Origin: 2-02-FULL-55-14 sp964473365
GTDB taxonomy: Bacteria > Bacteroidota > Ignavibacteria > UBA10030
Length of the DNA: 61,104 bases
NCBI GenBank assembly: GCA_964473365.1
Contig: CAYYOV010000019.1
Coordinates: 1 to 61,104, forward strand
Reading direction: 5' to 3'
Made by a program: the position numbers and the translations under genes. Of this stretch, positions 1 through 9,117 are shown one piece after another (position 1 is the first letter of the stretch; the number at the start of each line of letters is the position of its first letter). The notes beneath the pieces are model-generated. The model searched no databases and had not been told where the DNA came from. It was given only the letters and a program-made list of their open reading frames with translations.

Positions 1-1
1 G

Positions 2-73
2 AGCGTGCCGAGCTACATCAAGGACCGGTTGGAGCGACAGATCCGGTGGTACGACCGGTACCTGAAGAAATAG
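2..73 (+). CDS. 3' end of a peptidase-like gene (partial)
   Basis: An open frame enters from the left edge and stops at TAG 71-73. The 23 visible residues end in RQIRWYDRYLK followed by K. An Arg-rich segment followed by WYDRYLK is the usual carboxyl terminus of S9 prolyl-oligopeptidase-like enzymes, whose last helix packs against the alpha/beta-hydrolase domain. Only this tail is visible, so the family call is an inference from a short motif. The gene runs convergently toward the secreted protein at 151-2772, and a strong hairpin lies 26 bases past the stop. Confidence 0.55.
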   Translation, partial: SVPSYIKDRLERQIRWYDRYLKK

Positions 74-99
74 CCAGCGGTACGCGACAGCTCAAAACA

Positions 100-129
100 C
101 AGAAGCCGCGACTTCCGCCGCGGCTTCTG
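100..129. terminator. Bidirectional hairpin terminator between convergent genes
   Basis: A perfect 11-bp stem (CAGAAGCCGCG / CGCGGCTTCTG) with an 8-base loop sits between the stop of the plus-strand tail (73) and the stop of the minus-strand gene (151). The minus-strand side is followed by TGTTTTG, a short U-rich run; the plus side has only TCGTTC. It probably serves both genes. Confidence 0.7.
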
Positions 130-150
130 TCGTTCATGGCATCACAAGCG

Positions 151-2772
151 CTACTTCATCAAGAGCATCTTTTGCGTAAAGGAGGCGAGTTTCTCGCCTG
201 TTACGGCATCGACCGCCTGCATCGTGCAGAAGTAGACGCCGGTCCCAACCTGCGCATGCCAGGGGACCTGGTACGTCCCTGCCGGCCGGACATCATCGAA
301 AAGCTCGGCCACCGTCTGGCCGAGCAGGTTCCGCACAACGATCTGCACCCGGCTTGGACGGGAGACGTCGAACCGGATCGTCGTACTCGGGTTGAACGGG
401 TTCGGGTGGTTCGGATGGAGGGCGAAGGAACGGACCGTCTCACTTTCTCCGACGCCCGTTGTGATAAACTGGAACGTGTTGACGGACCGGCCGTAGCGGT
501 CGGTCAACCAACCCCCCAAGAAACTGGGCCGATAGTCTGACAACGCCGAGGTCGCCTGCACTTCGACGGCTGCCAGGTCTCCATCGGTCCGGCCCCACGC
601 CGTCGCCGATGCGAACACTATCTTGACCTGCGATTCTGTGGGGTTCGACATCTCAAGCAATCCGTCGAAGGTATCGCGATTCTTCAAAGCGCGCACCTCG
701 ACGAGCCCGGCACCGAAACCGAAGTCCAGCGATCCACTGACCAGCTCAGGCATGCCTTCGATGCGTACCGGCACTTCGACGACCTGGCCGGCCGAGGCGT
801 TCACCGGAGCAACGTGAATCCGAACGATCGCCGGAAGCGTGTCGCCCGGTAGCGGCGTCGTCAATCCGACGGCCGTTCGGAGCACTCCGACGGCGTCATA
901 GGGCGTTACGATGCCGTTGCCGTCAAAATCGGCGGCCCAGCGATCCCGCTCATTCCGAAATTCGATCCCGGCCGACATTCGCAGAACGATGATCGCGTCG
1001 GCCGCATTCACCTGCAGGTCGGCGTTGACGTCCCCCTTTCGTCCGAATCCAGTCTTGAGCACGCCATCCAAGACGGTCACGTCGAGCGCATGCGACAGGG
1101 GGTCATACAGGTCGGCTCGGGTGAAATGGATGGGCGACGTCACCGAATCGGGGACGCCCGGTCGGATCGTGCCATCCAGGATCACTAATGATCCGGTCTG
1201 CGACTGCTGAATGCCCGCACCGTTGGCCAGCGAGATCAGCACGCTGTCCGGCCGCGACACGTTGAAGGCCAGCGCGAACGGTCCCGTGAGCGATCCCCGG
1301 CGTACGCCATGGACGAGGACGACCGATGTGTCGAGCTGCACGGCGATATCCGCCCCGGCGACACCATACGGCGATTCAAGCATCACCGGGATCGCGACGG
1401 GATCGCCCGCGCGGCTGAACACGGGCGGAATCGATAGACGGAGCGTCGACGGGGGCGGCGTAAACAGATCCGCCACGGTGAAACTGACACTGATGGCCGA
1501 ATCCGGACCTGCGGCTGCTGTGATCGACGGGGAGGTGACGGACAAAGAAGGCGAGCCAGTGCTCAGAACAAGCGGCGTGACCACGTCCGGACCTGGTGCC
1601 GAACCGCTCAAGGGCATACCGCCGAGCGACGTCCTGACGACATACGCATCGGTCCCAAGAGCCGAACCGGAGGCCGAGCTACCGACGAAGACCAATTGGC
1701 CAATCCCCATTTTGGCGGCGCCGATGAGTCGGTCCGAAGCCAAACCGCCGCAACGGACAGATTGTTGGAGCAAGCCAGGATCCGATACATGGATAAACCA
1801 GCCGTCGAGCAGACCGTTCACGGCCGTCGCCCATCCGCCGACGACCATGCCGTCCGGCCCGAGGTCGGCGCTCCGCACCAGCTGGTCCTCACCCGTCGTG
1901 CCCAGCGACCCAGCGCTGATGAGGCCCCCGAGACTATCGACGCGCATGATCATGGCATCGCGCCCGCCGAACGCCCCTCCGTGGGTGCCACACACGGCCA
2001 CGTAGCCGCCTCCGACGCTTTCGTGGACGGTATAGGCCGTCTCGTCCACCGACGTGCCGTAGGTTCGCGTCCATTGCAGGTCGAGATTCGACGATACTTT
2101 CAGGAGCGCAATGTCATGCATCCCCGCGCCGTACGAGTACGTATGGCCGGCGATCAAACAGCCGCCGTCCGACGTGGGGATGAATGTGTTCATTGCTTCC
2201 GTTGAACCTCCCCCGTACGTCCGCGTGCCAAGGACGGTGCCTTCGGCGTCGATGCGCAAGAGCCAGATGTCGTATCCGCCACTACCATAGCTCACGCCGT
2301 GGCCGGCGACCAAGAAACCGCCTCCCGATCGCGGGAGAATGTCAACCAGAAGTTCGCTCCCCGAGCCTCCATAGCGCTTTGACCAGAGGACCGACCCGTT
2401 CAGGTCCATCTTGAAGAGCCAGCCGTCCCATTCGTATCCAGGGACGGAGGTGTAGCCAGCTACGAGGACGGCCGAATCCGACAGAAGAACGATCTTCCCT
2501 GCCCAGTCGTCGCCTGGTCCACCCAGCACACGCGCCCATTCCACGGTGAATGCCGGGCTGAGTTTCGCGACGAACACGTCCGTGCCTCCGGCGCCGTAGC
2601 TCGTGGTCTGACCAGCGATAACGCAACCACCCTCGGGCGTGGCGACGACAACCCAACCGTCGTCCGTTCCGGCACCGCCAATGAGTTTTTGAACCTGGGG
2701 TTGGGCGTGCGATACGCAGATGAGGGATAGGAAGATGCGAAGGAAGGGAACAATGGATCGACGAAGGCGCAT
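151..2772 (-). CDS. Secreted beta-propeller/cohesin/dockerin protein with T9SS-type C-terminal sorting domain
   Basis: Predicted extracellular protein of 873 residues. A signal peptide covers about residues 1-23 (ends VSHA). Residues 28-370 hold about six repeats of the form GG...DGG.L.AG....G..D..L.K, as in bacterial beta-propellers. Residues 445-575 and 655-765 resemble cohesin-like beta-sandwiches. Between them lies a dockerin-like pair of calcium loops (DVNADLQVNAAD and DFDGNGIVTPYD). The last 85 residues start with HPNHPNPFNPST and form the FlgD-Ig-like sorting domain used by type IX secretion in the Bacteroidota/Ignavibacteria group. ATG at 2772 has AAGGAG 8 bases upstream; a GTG one codon earlier is possible. 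Ligand and role are unknown. Confidence 0.85.
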   Translation of the reverse strand: MRLRRSIVPFLRIFLSLICVSHAQPQVQKLIGGAGTDDGWVVVATPEGGCVIAGQTTSYGAGGTDVFVAKLSPAFTVEWARVLGGPGDDWAGKIVLLSDSAVLVAGYTSVPGYEWDGWLFKMDLNGSVLWSKRYGGSGSELLVDILPRSGGGFLVAGHGVSYGSGGYDIWLLRIDAEGTVLGTRTYGGGSTEAMNTFIPTSDGGCLIAGHTYSYGAGMHDIALLKVSSNLDLQWTRTYGTSVDETAYTVHESVGGGYVAVCGTHGGAFGGRDAMIMRVDSLGGLISAGSLGTTGEDQLVRSADLGPDGMVVGGWATAVNGLLDGWFIHVSDPGLLQQSVRCGGLASDRLIGAAKMGIGQLVFVGSSASGSALGTDAYVVRTSLGGMPLSGSAPGPDVVTPLVLSTGSPSLSVTSPSITAAAGPDSAISVSFTVADLFTPPPSTLRLSIPPVFSRAGDPVAIPVMLESPYGVAGADIAVQLDTSVVLVHGVRRGSLTGPFALAFNVSRPDSVLISLANGAGIQQSQTGSLVILDGTIRPGVPDSVTSPIHFTRADLYDPLSHALDVTVLDGVLKTGFGRKGDVNADLQVNAADAIIVLRMSAGIEFRNERDRWAADFDGNGIVTPYDAVGVLRTAVGLTTPLPGDTLPAIVRIHVAPVNASAGQVVEVPVRIEGMPELVSGSLDFGFGAGLVEVRALKNRDTFDGLLEMSNPTESQVKIVFASATAWGRTDGDLAAVEVQATSALSDYRPSFLGGWLTDRYGRSVNTFQFITTGVGESETVRSFALHPNHPNPFNPSTTIRFDVSRPSRVQIVVRNLLGQTVAELFDDVRPAGTYQVPWHAQVGTGVYFCTMQAVDAVTGEKLASFTQKMLLMK

Positions 2773-3057
2773 CACCGGATCTCCTTGAATTCTGCTCGCG
2801 GCAATTTACGCTCTCGAAGGACGGAATGCCACGACGGAACGCATCAATCCAGCCACTCGACTCGCCAATACCGAAATTGAGAATACAGCATCCGTGCCGA
2901 CCATCCCGTTCACAACGGAACGGTATTTCACAGGCCTCACGGAAAAGACGTATCGACCAGATGACGGTCTCACGCGTCCCCCCCCGGCCGGGAACTCCTA
3001 TCCTTGGTAGTGCGGGATTATCGCGACCGACCCTCCGTCCCTGCAGCCTGATCACTC

Positions 3058-6000
3058 TCAGGCCGTCCTTCCCTTCCGAAGGAATCCCGACACGTCGCGG
3101 CCGATCAGATACAGAGAAGGGACGAGTACCAGCGTGAGCGGCGTCGCGAAAAGCAGCCCCCATCCCAGCGCCAACGCCATCGGCGCCATGAATGCCGCCG
3201 TTCCTCCCAGACCGTATGCAAGCGGCAACAGAGCCGCCACGGTGGTAATGCTCGTGAGAATGATCGCCCGGAGACGGTCTGCCGTCCCCTGAGCCACCAG
3301 GGCCATGACGTCTTCGTCATCCTTCTTTTTGCGGAGTTCATTGAGGTGATTGACCAGGACGAGCGAGTCGTTCACGACGACCCCGCAGAGGCCCACGATG
3401 CCCATGATGGCGACGAAACTGAGGGGTTCTCCGTGGAGCGCAAACGCAAGGATCACGCCCGTAAGCCCGAAGGGGATGGCCATCATGACGAGGAACGGCT
3501 GGGTCAGCGAGTTGAACAGAAGGACCAGCAGGAAGTACACACCGACCACCGCGATGACAAGCGTTCTGAGCAAGCCGGCCACCGACCGCTCCGTTTCAAA
3601 GATCTCCCCGCCTGTACCGATGCGCACCCCGGGCCAGTCACGATCCACATTGAAATGAGCCTTCACGGCATCGTTCACGGCCAGCGGAGTCGTCACTTCC
3701 TGCTCGAGATCGGCCTCGATCGTCACTGTCCGCTCACCGTCGATATGCCGAAAATCGGAGCGTCCGGGACCTGCACGCAGTGAAGCTACTTCAGACAAGG
3801 GGATAAGACGTCCCTGGCGGTTCGGAACGAGGAGCGTCTGCAGATAACTCAGCTTTTTTCGGGCCTTTTCTTCCACCATGACACGAAAGTCCACATCCTC
3901 GTCGCCGTACCGGAGGCTCGTGACGATCTCTCCGTCGTATGCGATACGCACGTTCTGGGCAACATCCGCGACGGTCAACCCCAACCGAGCAAGTTTCTCG
4001 TAGTTGATCCGTATCTCCACCTGTTCTTTCCCGGTCTTGTCGTCCCTCGTGATGTCCTTGACCCCCGGGAGACGGCCAAGGAATGCCCCGACAGAATCCG
4101 CCAGCCTCGTGCGGAGAGCATCGTCAGCCCCGACGATCTGAAGACTGACAGGCTTCCCGACCGGGGGACCGCCCGTGACGATCTGGTAGGTGATCTCTCC
4201 GTGGCCCTTCAACGCGTCGGTTCTGGCCCGTAGCATCTCGACGATATCATCCGCCGTCCTGGACCGTTCGGTATATGGCGTCAGGTTGACGGAGATGTAC
4301 CCGAAATTCTCCGATTCTGCACCGATGAACGGGTTGCTTCCGATACGCGACGTAAACGATGAGACCTCGTCCTTGGGCAGCTCAGCGACCATCCCTTCGA
4401 TCGTCCGGAGCTTGTCGGAGGTCGTATGAAGCGGCGTCCCGATGGGCAGTTCGATCCCGATGAAGAAGCTGTCGGCCATCTCCGAAGGGAACATGATGAA
4501 TTTCATGTAGCTCGCAGCATAATAGAAGGACGCAATGAGGAGAGTCAGGAACACGCCCACCAGGAGATATCGTAGCTTGAGCAGCTTCAGCAGGAGCCGT
4601 CGATATCCTTCTCTGACCCGGTTGAACCACGCCCGGCCCGTGTCGGCTGCGGCCCCCGTTTTCAATCCGACGGTGAGGTGCGACGGGAGCGACACGGCCG
4701 CCTCGACCAGAGATACGAACAACGCCAGGCTGATGGCCAGCGGGATGGGAATGACATACTTCCCGAACACGCCGGGCATGAAGAACATCGGAACGAACAC
4801 AAGGACCGTCGTCAGAACCGTCGTCAAGACCGGTCGGAACACCTCGTGGATCCCGTTGGTCGCTGCTTCGATCGGAGAATCCCCCATCTCCCGACGCCGG
4901 GAGATGTTCTCTGCAATAATGATGGAATCATCGACCACCATGCCGAGGACCAGGATCATGCCGGTGAGCGTGATGGTGTCGAGCCACATGCCGAACAGTG
5001 GAAGGAGGAAGATGGTGCCCATCATGGCGACCGGGATTCCCATGGCCACCCACCACGCCGTCCGGAAATTCAGGAACAGCGGAAGAATGACGACGACAAG
5101 GAGAAGTCCCATCCACCCATTATTGAGCACGACGTCGAAACTATTCTTCACGATGCGCGAGATGTCATTAGAATACAGCACCCTGACATTCTGGGGGAGG
5201 TTCTCATTCTCTTTGGCCACAAGCGCCTTGATGGCTTCGGCCGTGCGGATGACGTCGGCGGACTCATTGATATACACCAGAAACGAGATCGATTCCTGGC
5301 CGTTGATCCTGGACAGGAGTCGTTCATCCTCGAAATCGTCCTTGATGACGGCAAGATCGCTGACCTTGACGAGGGGCCCTTCGAACGTCGAACGCACGAT
5401 CACGTTGCCCACTTCTTTCGGGTCGACGAACTGCGCCAGTGTGACCAGGTTCTTTTCGCTCGTGTAGGATTCGAATGAGCCTGTGGTCGCCCGGATATTG
5501 CGCCGTTGAATGGCCGCGATGACCTCGCGCATTGCGACCTGGTAGTGCTGCACAGCCGCCGGTGAGACCTCGACCTTGATCTGGCGGGCCCGATACCCGA
5601 ACCGCGACAAGCGGGAGACGCCCGAGACCGCCTTGAGCTTCTTCTCGAATATCCGGGCCCGTTCCCGCAACTCTCGGTACGAGACGTCACCCGAGAGCCC
5701 AACCTCAATGACCGGCTGGTCGGTCGAACTTGGCTCTTCGATGTAGGGCGATTCGGTCACCTCCGGAGGAAAGTTCGTGACCCTGCCGACCGCCTCGCGG
5801 ATCTCGCTCTTTACCTTGTCGTTGTCTTCCGCGTCGATATCGATCATCACCCGGATGATGGAGACGTTTTCCATCGACACCGAGGTCATGAGCTGAATGC
5901 CCGTGACGGACTTCAGCTCTTCTTCGATCTTGTTCGTCACGTTGAGCTCGACGTCCTCGGGCGACGCACCCGGATATCGCGTGGCGATCACCACAAGCCC

Positions 6001-6129
6001 GAAATCGACCTTCGGATAGGTGTCTCGCTTGATCTCCATGATGGTCTTGAGTCCCATCATGATGATCATGATCGTCATCAGCGTGGCGAGAATGTGGCGT
6101 TCGGCGAAGAAGCGGAAGAAGGCCTTCAT
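3058..6129 (-). CDS. RND-family efflux transporter, inner-membrane permease
   Basis: Proton-driven inner-membrane pump of the AcrB/MdtB/HAE type, 1023 residues, the usual length. It starts MKAFFRFFAERHILATL, the typical amphipathic start before TM1. Two periplasmic porter regions (about 35-325 and 545-850) alternate with two groups of membrane helices. TM4 carries the proton-relay aspartates in GMVVDDSII (near residue 400). The repeat-2 counterpart reads GIVGLCGVVVNDSLVL, with an Asn-Asp pair as is common in HAE pumps. The ATG lies one base past the tolC-like stop, with GGAGG upstream, so the two are translationally linked. No membrane-fusion (HlyD/AcrA) gene is adjacent. Substrate unknown. 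Confidence 0.92.
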   Translation of the reverse strand: MKAFFRFFAERHILATLMTIMIIMMGLKTIMEIKRDTYPKVDFGLVVIATRYPGASPEDVELNVTNKIEEELKSVTGIQLMTSVSMENVSIIRVMIDIDAEDNDKVKSEIREAVGRVTNFPPEVTESPYIEEPSSTDQPVIEVGLSGDVSYRELRERARIFEKKLKAVSGVSRLSRFGYRARQIKVEVSPAAVQHYQVAMREVIAAIQRRNIRATTGSFESYTSEKNLVTLAQFVDPKEVGNVIVRSTFEGPLVKVSDLAVIKDDFEDERLLSRINGQESISFLVYINESADVIRTAEAIKALVAKENENLPQNVRVLYSNDISRIVKNSFDVVLNNGWMGLLLVVVILPLFLNFRTAWWVAMGIPVAMMGTIFLLPLFGMWLDTITLTGMILVLGMVVDDSIIIAENISRRREMGDSPIEAATNGIHEVFRPVLTTVLTTVLVFVPMFFMPGVFGKYVIPIPLAISLALFVSLVEAAVSLPSHLTVGLKTGAAADTGRAWFNRVREGYRRLLLKLLKLRYLLVGVFLTLLIASFYYAASYMKFIMFPSEMADSFFIGIELPIGTPLHTTSDKLRTIEGMVAELPKDEVSSFTSRIGSNPFIGAESENFGYISVNLTPYTERSRTADDIVEMLRARTDALKGHGEITYQIVTGGPPVGKPVSLQIVGADDALRTRLADSVGAFLGRLPGVKDITRDDKTGKEQVEIRINYEKLARLGLTVADVAQNVRIAYDGEIVTSLRYGDEDVDFRVMVEEKARKKLSYLQTLLVPNRQGRLIPLSEVASLRAGPGRSDFRHIDGERTVTIEADLEQEVTTPLAVNDAVKAHFNVDRDWPGVRIGTGGEIFETERSVAGLLRTLVIAVVGVYFLLVLLFNSLTQPFLVMMAIPFGLTGVILAFALHGEPLSFVAIMGIVGLCGVVVNDSLVLVNHLNELRKKKDDEDVMALVAQGTADRLRAIILTSITTVAALLPLAYGLGGTAAFMAPMALALGWGLLFATPLTLVLVPSLYLIGRDVSGFLRKGRTA

Positions 6130-6130
6130 C

Positions 6131-7558
6131 TCAGCGCTCCTCCCTCGCGTAGACCTCGTCCATCAGCGCCCGATATTCGATGCGCAGCGTGTGGTAGACA
6201 AATGCGTTCTGGGCGCGCGTCATGCGAGCATTCTGTTCGTTATCCCGGCTCAGAATGACGAATGTCAGCTCTCCGCGGCCCTGGTTGTAGAGGTCGAGCT
6301 CTTCCTTGGTTCTATTCCGCGCGGACTCGATCTGTTCCTGATTCAGCACGAGGATCTCTTTAAGCTCGTTCAGTCGAATGTGGAGGTTGGTGAGTGCTGA
6401 CGTCAGAGAGATCGACGACTCCTCCATCTGTTTCTCGACCTGCGCGATCTGGATGTCCGATCTTGCGATGTTGGCTTCCGCGGTCGTGTTTCCGACGGGG
6501 ATGGAGAATTGCAGCCCGACGCTGGCGTCGGGCCTGTCCATGAGCATCGACCTGCCCAATCCTTCGTCCAGCCGCTTGGTATTAACCCTGGCAAAGGCCG
6601 ATAGTTCGGGCTTGAGCGTCTCCTGATACCCCTCTCGTCCAGACGCCAGCTGCTGCTTCCTTTGGTGAAGGACTTTCAGGACCCTCGATTGCGCCTTCAG
6701 CTGCGCGATCGCGACATCCAGCGGAGGGACTTCTGAGATCGCATATAGGTCGAACGAGGGAGTTCGGTCTGATAGGTCCTTCATTTGAGCCAGGACGGCA
6801 AGCTGGCCTCGCAGGGCACTCACCTGCGACCGCACAAGGACCTGTTGCTGCTTCCAGGTTCGCACGGCGTCTTCCGCTCGCATGACGTCAGCTTGATCGA
6901 CCAGATTCGCCCGACGTTTCCCCAGCGTTCTGTCTCGCTCTTCTTCGCTCAACTTGAGGCGTTCCGATACGATCGTCTCCTGTTCCGCCAGGAATGCCCA
7001 GGTAAGGAACAACGTCGCAGACTGGGCCAGGAACTGCTCAATATTCTCGTCGGCAACAAGGCCGGAGATGTCGACGTCAAATCTCTTGAGGTCGTAGTGA
7101 AGCCGATCGAGCGAGCCGCCGCTGTTCTTCAGAAGGGGGTGGACATATGACGCGGCGATCATGTTCTGGTACAGCGGCATGGAGAATCCAAAGGTGGGCA
7201 AGATGCTCGCAGTACTGGATTCGAACGAGATGCTCACCGTCCCCCCCGTGCTCCAGACCGCCCTTTGGGCCCCGGCACTCAGGGACAAGGCGTTTGTACG
7301 CGTGGGACCTGCGAACGAGAGCGCGGGCTCTTCGTGCGAGAATCCGAATCGGGAGAAGAGGTACCAATCCTCCGATCCTTGAAGCCCCCTTTGCGCCTCC
7401 CGCTCAGCATCTGCAGACATGCGTTCTTTCAGGAGCAGCGGATGGGCACGCTTCAGCTGCTCGAGGAACTCTTCCTGGGTGATCGTCTGAGCCCCGAGGT
7501 CCGTCGACAAACAGAACTGAGCGCCCGTGGCAAGAACGAACGTCATGAGCGATCGCAT
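6131..7558 (-). CDS. TolC-family outer-membrane channel protein
   Basis: Outer-membrane efflux channel of 475 residues, the usual size for TolC/OprM-type proteins. It has a signal peptide (MRSLMTFVLATGAQFCLSTDLGAQ), then two long, mostly helical, coiled-coil-like halves (residues about 160-280 and 330-460) with heptad-like Leu/Ala spacing, as in the TolC tunnel. The start at 7558 is chosen because GAGGAG lies 8 bases upstream; the longer frame from 7576 would contain that site. It sits 29 bases after the barrel gene and 1 base before the RND pump, so the three form one operon. Together they would span both membranes except for the missing adaptor. Confidence 0.88.
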   Translation of the reverse strand: MRSLMTFVLATGAQFCLSTDLGAQTITQEEFLEQLKRAHPLLLKERMSADAEREAQRGLQGSEDWYLFSRFGFSHEEPALSFAGPTRTNALSLSAGAQRAVWSTGGTVSISFESSTASILPTFGFSMPLYQNMIAASYVHPLLKNSGGSLDRLHYDLKRFDVDISGLVADENIEQFLAQSATLFLTWAFLAEQETIVSERLKLSEEERDRTLGKRRANLVDQADVMRAEDAVRTWKQQQVLVRSQVSALRGQLAVLAQMKDLSDRTPSFDLYAISEVPPLDVAIAQLKAQSRVLKVLHQRKQQLASGREGYQETLKPELSAFARVNTKRLDEGLGRSMLMDRPDASVGLQFSIPVGNTTAEANIARSDIQIAQVEKQMEESSISLTSALTNLHIRLNELKEILVLNQEQIESARNRTKEELDLYNQGRGELTFVILSRDNEQNARMTRAQNAFVYHTLRIEYRALMDEVYAREER

Positions 7559-7587
7559 GATCGCAACTCCTCTCATTGGTGCGCGCT

Positions 7588-8793
7588 TCAGAAGACTTCC
7601 AAGAGGTTGATGTCGAAGCTCCCGTCGCCCTTTCCGATGCCCATGTCCATCCGGAGGTTGAGTTTTTGCTCCGGTATCAGGGCAAAACGAATGCCGAGTC
7701 CGACCGACGGTTTTATTTCAGCCAGAGAGAACTGGCCGAGGTGGTTCGCCACCTCCCCGAATCCAGCAAAGACAACGGCGCCAAATCTCCCGACAATCGG
7801 CAGCCGATATTCCGTCTGAACTGCCACGACATTCTTGTCCAGAACGCGCGGCGGGAAATAGCCACGCAGATACTGACCCAGATAGTTGAGAAGATAGAAC
7901 GGCTGGTTCCCGTTGGAGAGTCCGACGACCATCCGCGTGGCCAGAACATGGTCGGAGAAGAACGGCTGATAGTAGCGCCCGTCCAGCAAGTACGAATTGA
8001 ACGCGAAGTCGCTTCCCAAGAAGGGACCTGCATGCGTCGTCGTGAACTGGTGAAAGCTTCCGCGCGTCGGATAGATGTTGTCGTCGCGCGAATCCCACGT
8101 AACCACCATCCCGATCCCTGAGGCAACGCCTCCCTTCGACCCGGGGATCGTTCCGGAGTCGAGCATGCCGGCGGCCAGAAGGTCATTGTGCGTCGCACGA
8201 AAATAGCCATACTGGAGCCCCGCCAGCAGCTCCGCATAGATCTTTCTCTGGAAGATCACTCGCGCTACAGTTCTCCTCGCCGCATAGCCCTCCTCGCTGT
8301 CCTTGGATGTGTTGTTGCCGATCCCAAAGAATTTGTCCGGCCAGAACGAATGCCCCGTCTCGATCGAGTAGCGATAATCTCCATCACCGGGAATGTACTC
8401 AGCCCCGACCGAGATGCTGTATTGCTTGTTTTGACTATAGAACAGTGCGCTCCTCACGGCAGAGGCGAGCCGATCCGTCGGTTCCTTGTAGATGAACTGG
8501 GCCCCGGCACCGAATGCCCATCGCGTTTCGGCGCTGAAGAAGATGATCGGAAACCCTCCGAAACTCCACGGACCCTCATTCTCAGGAACTTGCTGAATGC
8601 TGGCATTCTCCTTCAGGGTGACCGAGTCTCTGGTGACTTCCAGGTTCTCAGAAACAGTACCCAAGGACTGGGCCGCGACACTCCCATTGATTGGCTGAAC
8701 GAAGAGGAACCAGAAGGCGAGGAGAATTCCATTGCCCTTCCACGCCCTGGCGTGACATATTGGGTTGCGGATTGAATCAAGCACGCGGTCCAT
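7588..8793 (-). CDS. Outer-membrane beta-barrel protein, surface antigen D15/BamA-barrel family without POTRA domains
   Basis: Predicted 401-residue outer-membrane barrel. After a hydrophobic signal segment (residues about 18-40) come alternating aromatic/polar strands. The pattern ..TWDSRDDNIYPTRGS.. near residue 225 is the signature of the D15/Omp85 barrel start, and ..LRGYFPPRVLDKN.. near 300 corresponds to the L6-type RGY motif. No POTRA repeats precede the barrel, so it resembles the short metallophosphatase-associated or patatin-type D15 barrels. ATG at 8793 has AAGGGG 6 bases upstream. It is the first gene of the efflux operon with the TolC and RND genes; its contribution to efflux is unknown. 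Confidence 0.8.
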   Translation of the reverse strand: MDRVLDSIRNPICHARAWKGNGILLAFWFLFVQPINGSVAAQSLGTVSENLEVTRDSVTLKENASIQQVPENEGPWSFGGFPIIFFSAETRWAFGAGAQFIYKEPTDRLASAVRSALFYSQNKQYSISVGAEYIPGDGDYRYSIETGHSFWPDKFFGIGNNTSKDSEEGYAARRTVARVIFQRKIYAELLAGLQYGYFRATHNDLLAAGMLDSGTIPGSKGGVASGIGMVVTWDSRDDNIYPTRGSFHQFTTTHAGPFLGSDFAFNSYLLDGRYYQPFFSDHVLATRMVVGLSNGNQPFYLLNYLGQYLRGYFPPRVLDKNVVAVQTEYRLPIVGRFGAVVFAGFGEVANHLGQFSLAEIKPSVGLGIRFALIPEQKLNLRMDMGIGKGDGSFDINLLEVF

Positions 8794-8909
8794 CGGACAC
8801 CCCTTTCCGGGAATTTGGTCAGGTGCTCCCATGAGTCACTGACGAGGACGAAACGCAGTGAGCATGCAGTGAAGCTGTCACGGTTTTTGGTTCTCTGCGG
8901 AAGGCACAC

Positions 8910-8930
8910 ACTGTAGAATTTTTAAACAGT
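8910..8930. promoter_or_regulatory. Palindromic operator candidate over the efflux-operon promoter
   Basis: ACTGT and ACAGT half-sites are separated by 11 AT-rich bases and overlap the predicted -10 box of the efflux promoter. Placement and symmetry suit a dimeric repressor of the TetR or MarR kind, but no such regulator is encoded nearby. This is an inference from symmetry alone. Confidence 0.4.
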
Positions 8931-8954
8931 ACGGAGAGGCGCGACATCAGTCAA
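8926..8954 (-). promoter_or_regulatory. Sigma-70-like promoter of the barrel-TolC-RND operon
   Basis: Read on the minus strand, TTGACT (8949-8954) is followed after 17 bases by TACTGT (8926-8931). The start codon at 8793 is about 130 bases downstream. The same -35 hexamer and spacing recur at 12064-12092. Confidence 0.5.
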
Positions 8955-9042
8955 CATCAGCGACATCCTATTATTGGGAATGAAGAGTAATTCCTGGGAT
9001 TGCGGCGGAGAACCGTGAATCGCCCCCCCGTACAGCACACAA

Positions 9043-9059
9043 CCCGGTCAATGACCGGG
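9043..9059 (-). terminator. Hairpin downstream of the octaheme cytochrome gene
   Basis: A 7-bp stem CCCGGTC/GACCGGG with a 3-base loop, extended by a bulged CACA/TGTG pairing, lies about 60 bases past the cytochrome stop. On the minus strand it is followed by TTGTGTG only, so it is a weak intrinsic terminator at best. Confidence 0.4.
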
Positions 9060-9117
9060 CTGTGGGTGAAACACGAAGAATCGATGCGAGCGACAACAAT
9101 TGCGACACGCATGCGCA

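Larger units (their letters stand above)
8794..9117. other. Non-coding stretch between cytochrome gene and efflux operon
   Basis: This 324-base gap holds the leader, promoter and operator candidate of the efflux operon on its left side, and the 3' hairpin of the cytochrome gene on its right. Both flanking genes are on the minus strand. No further gene or RNA was recognised in the AT-richer centre (8930-9040). Confidence 0.6.
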
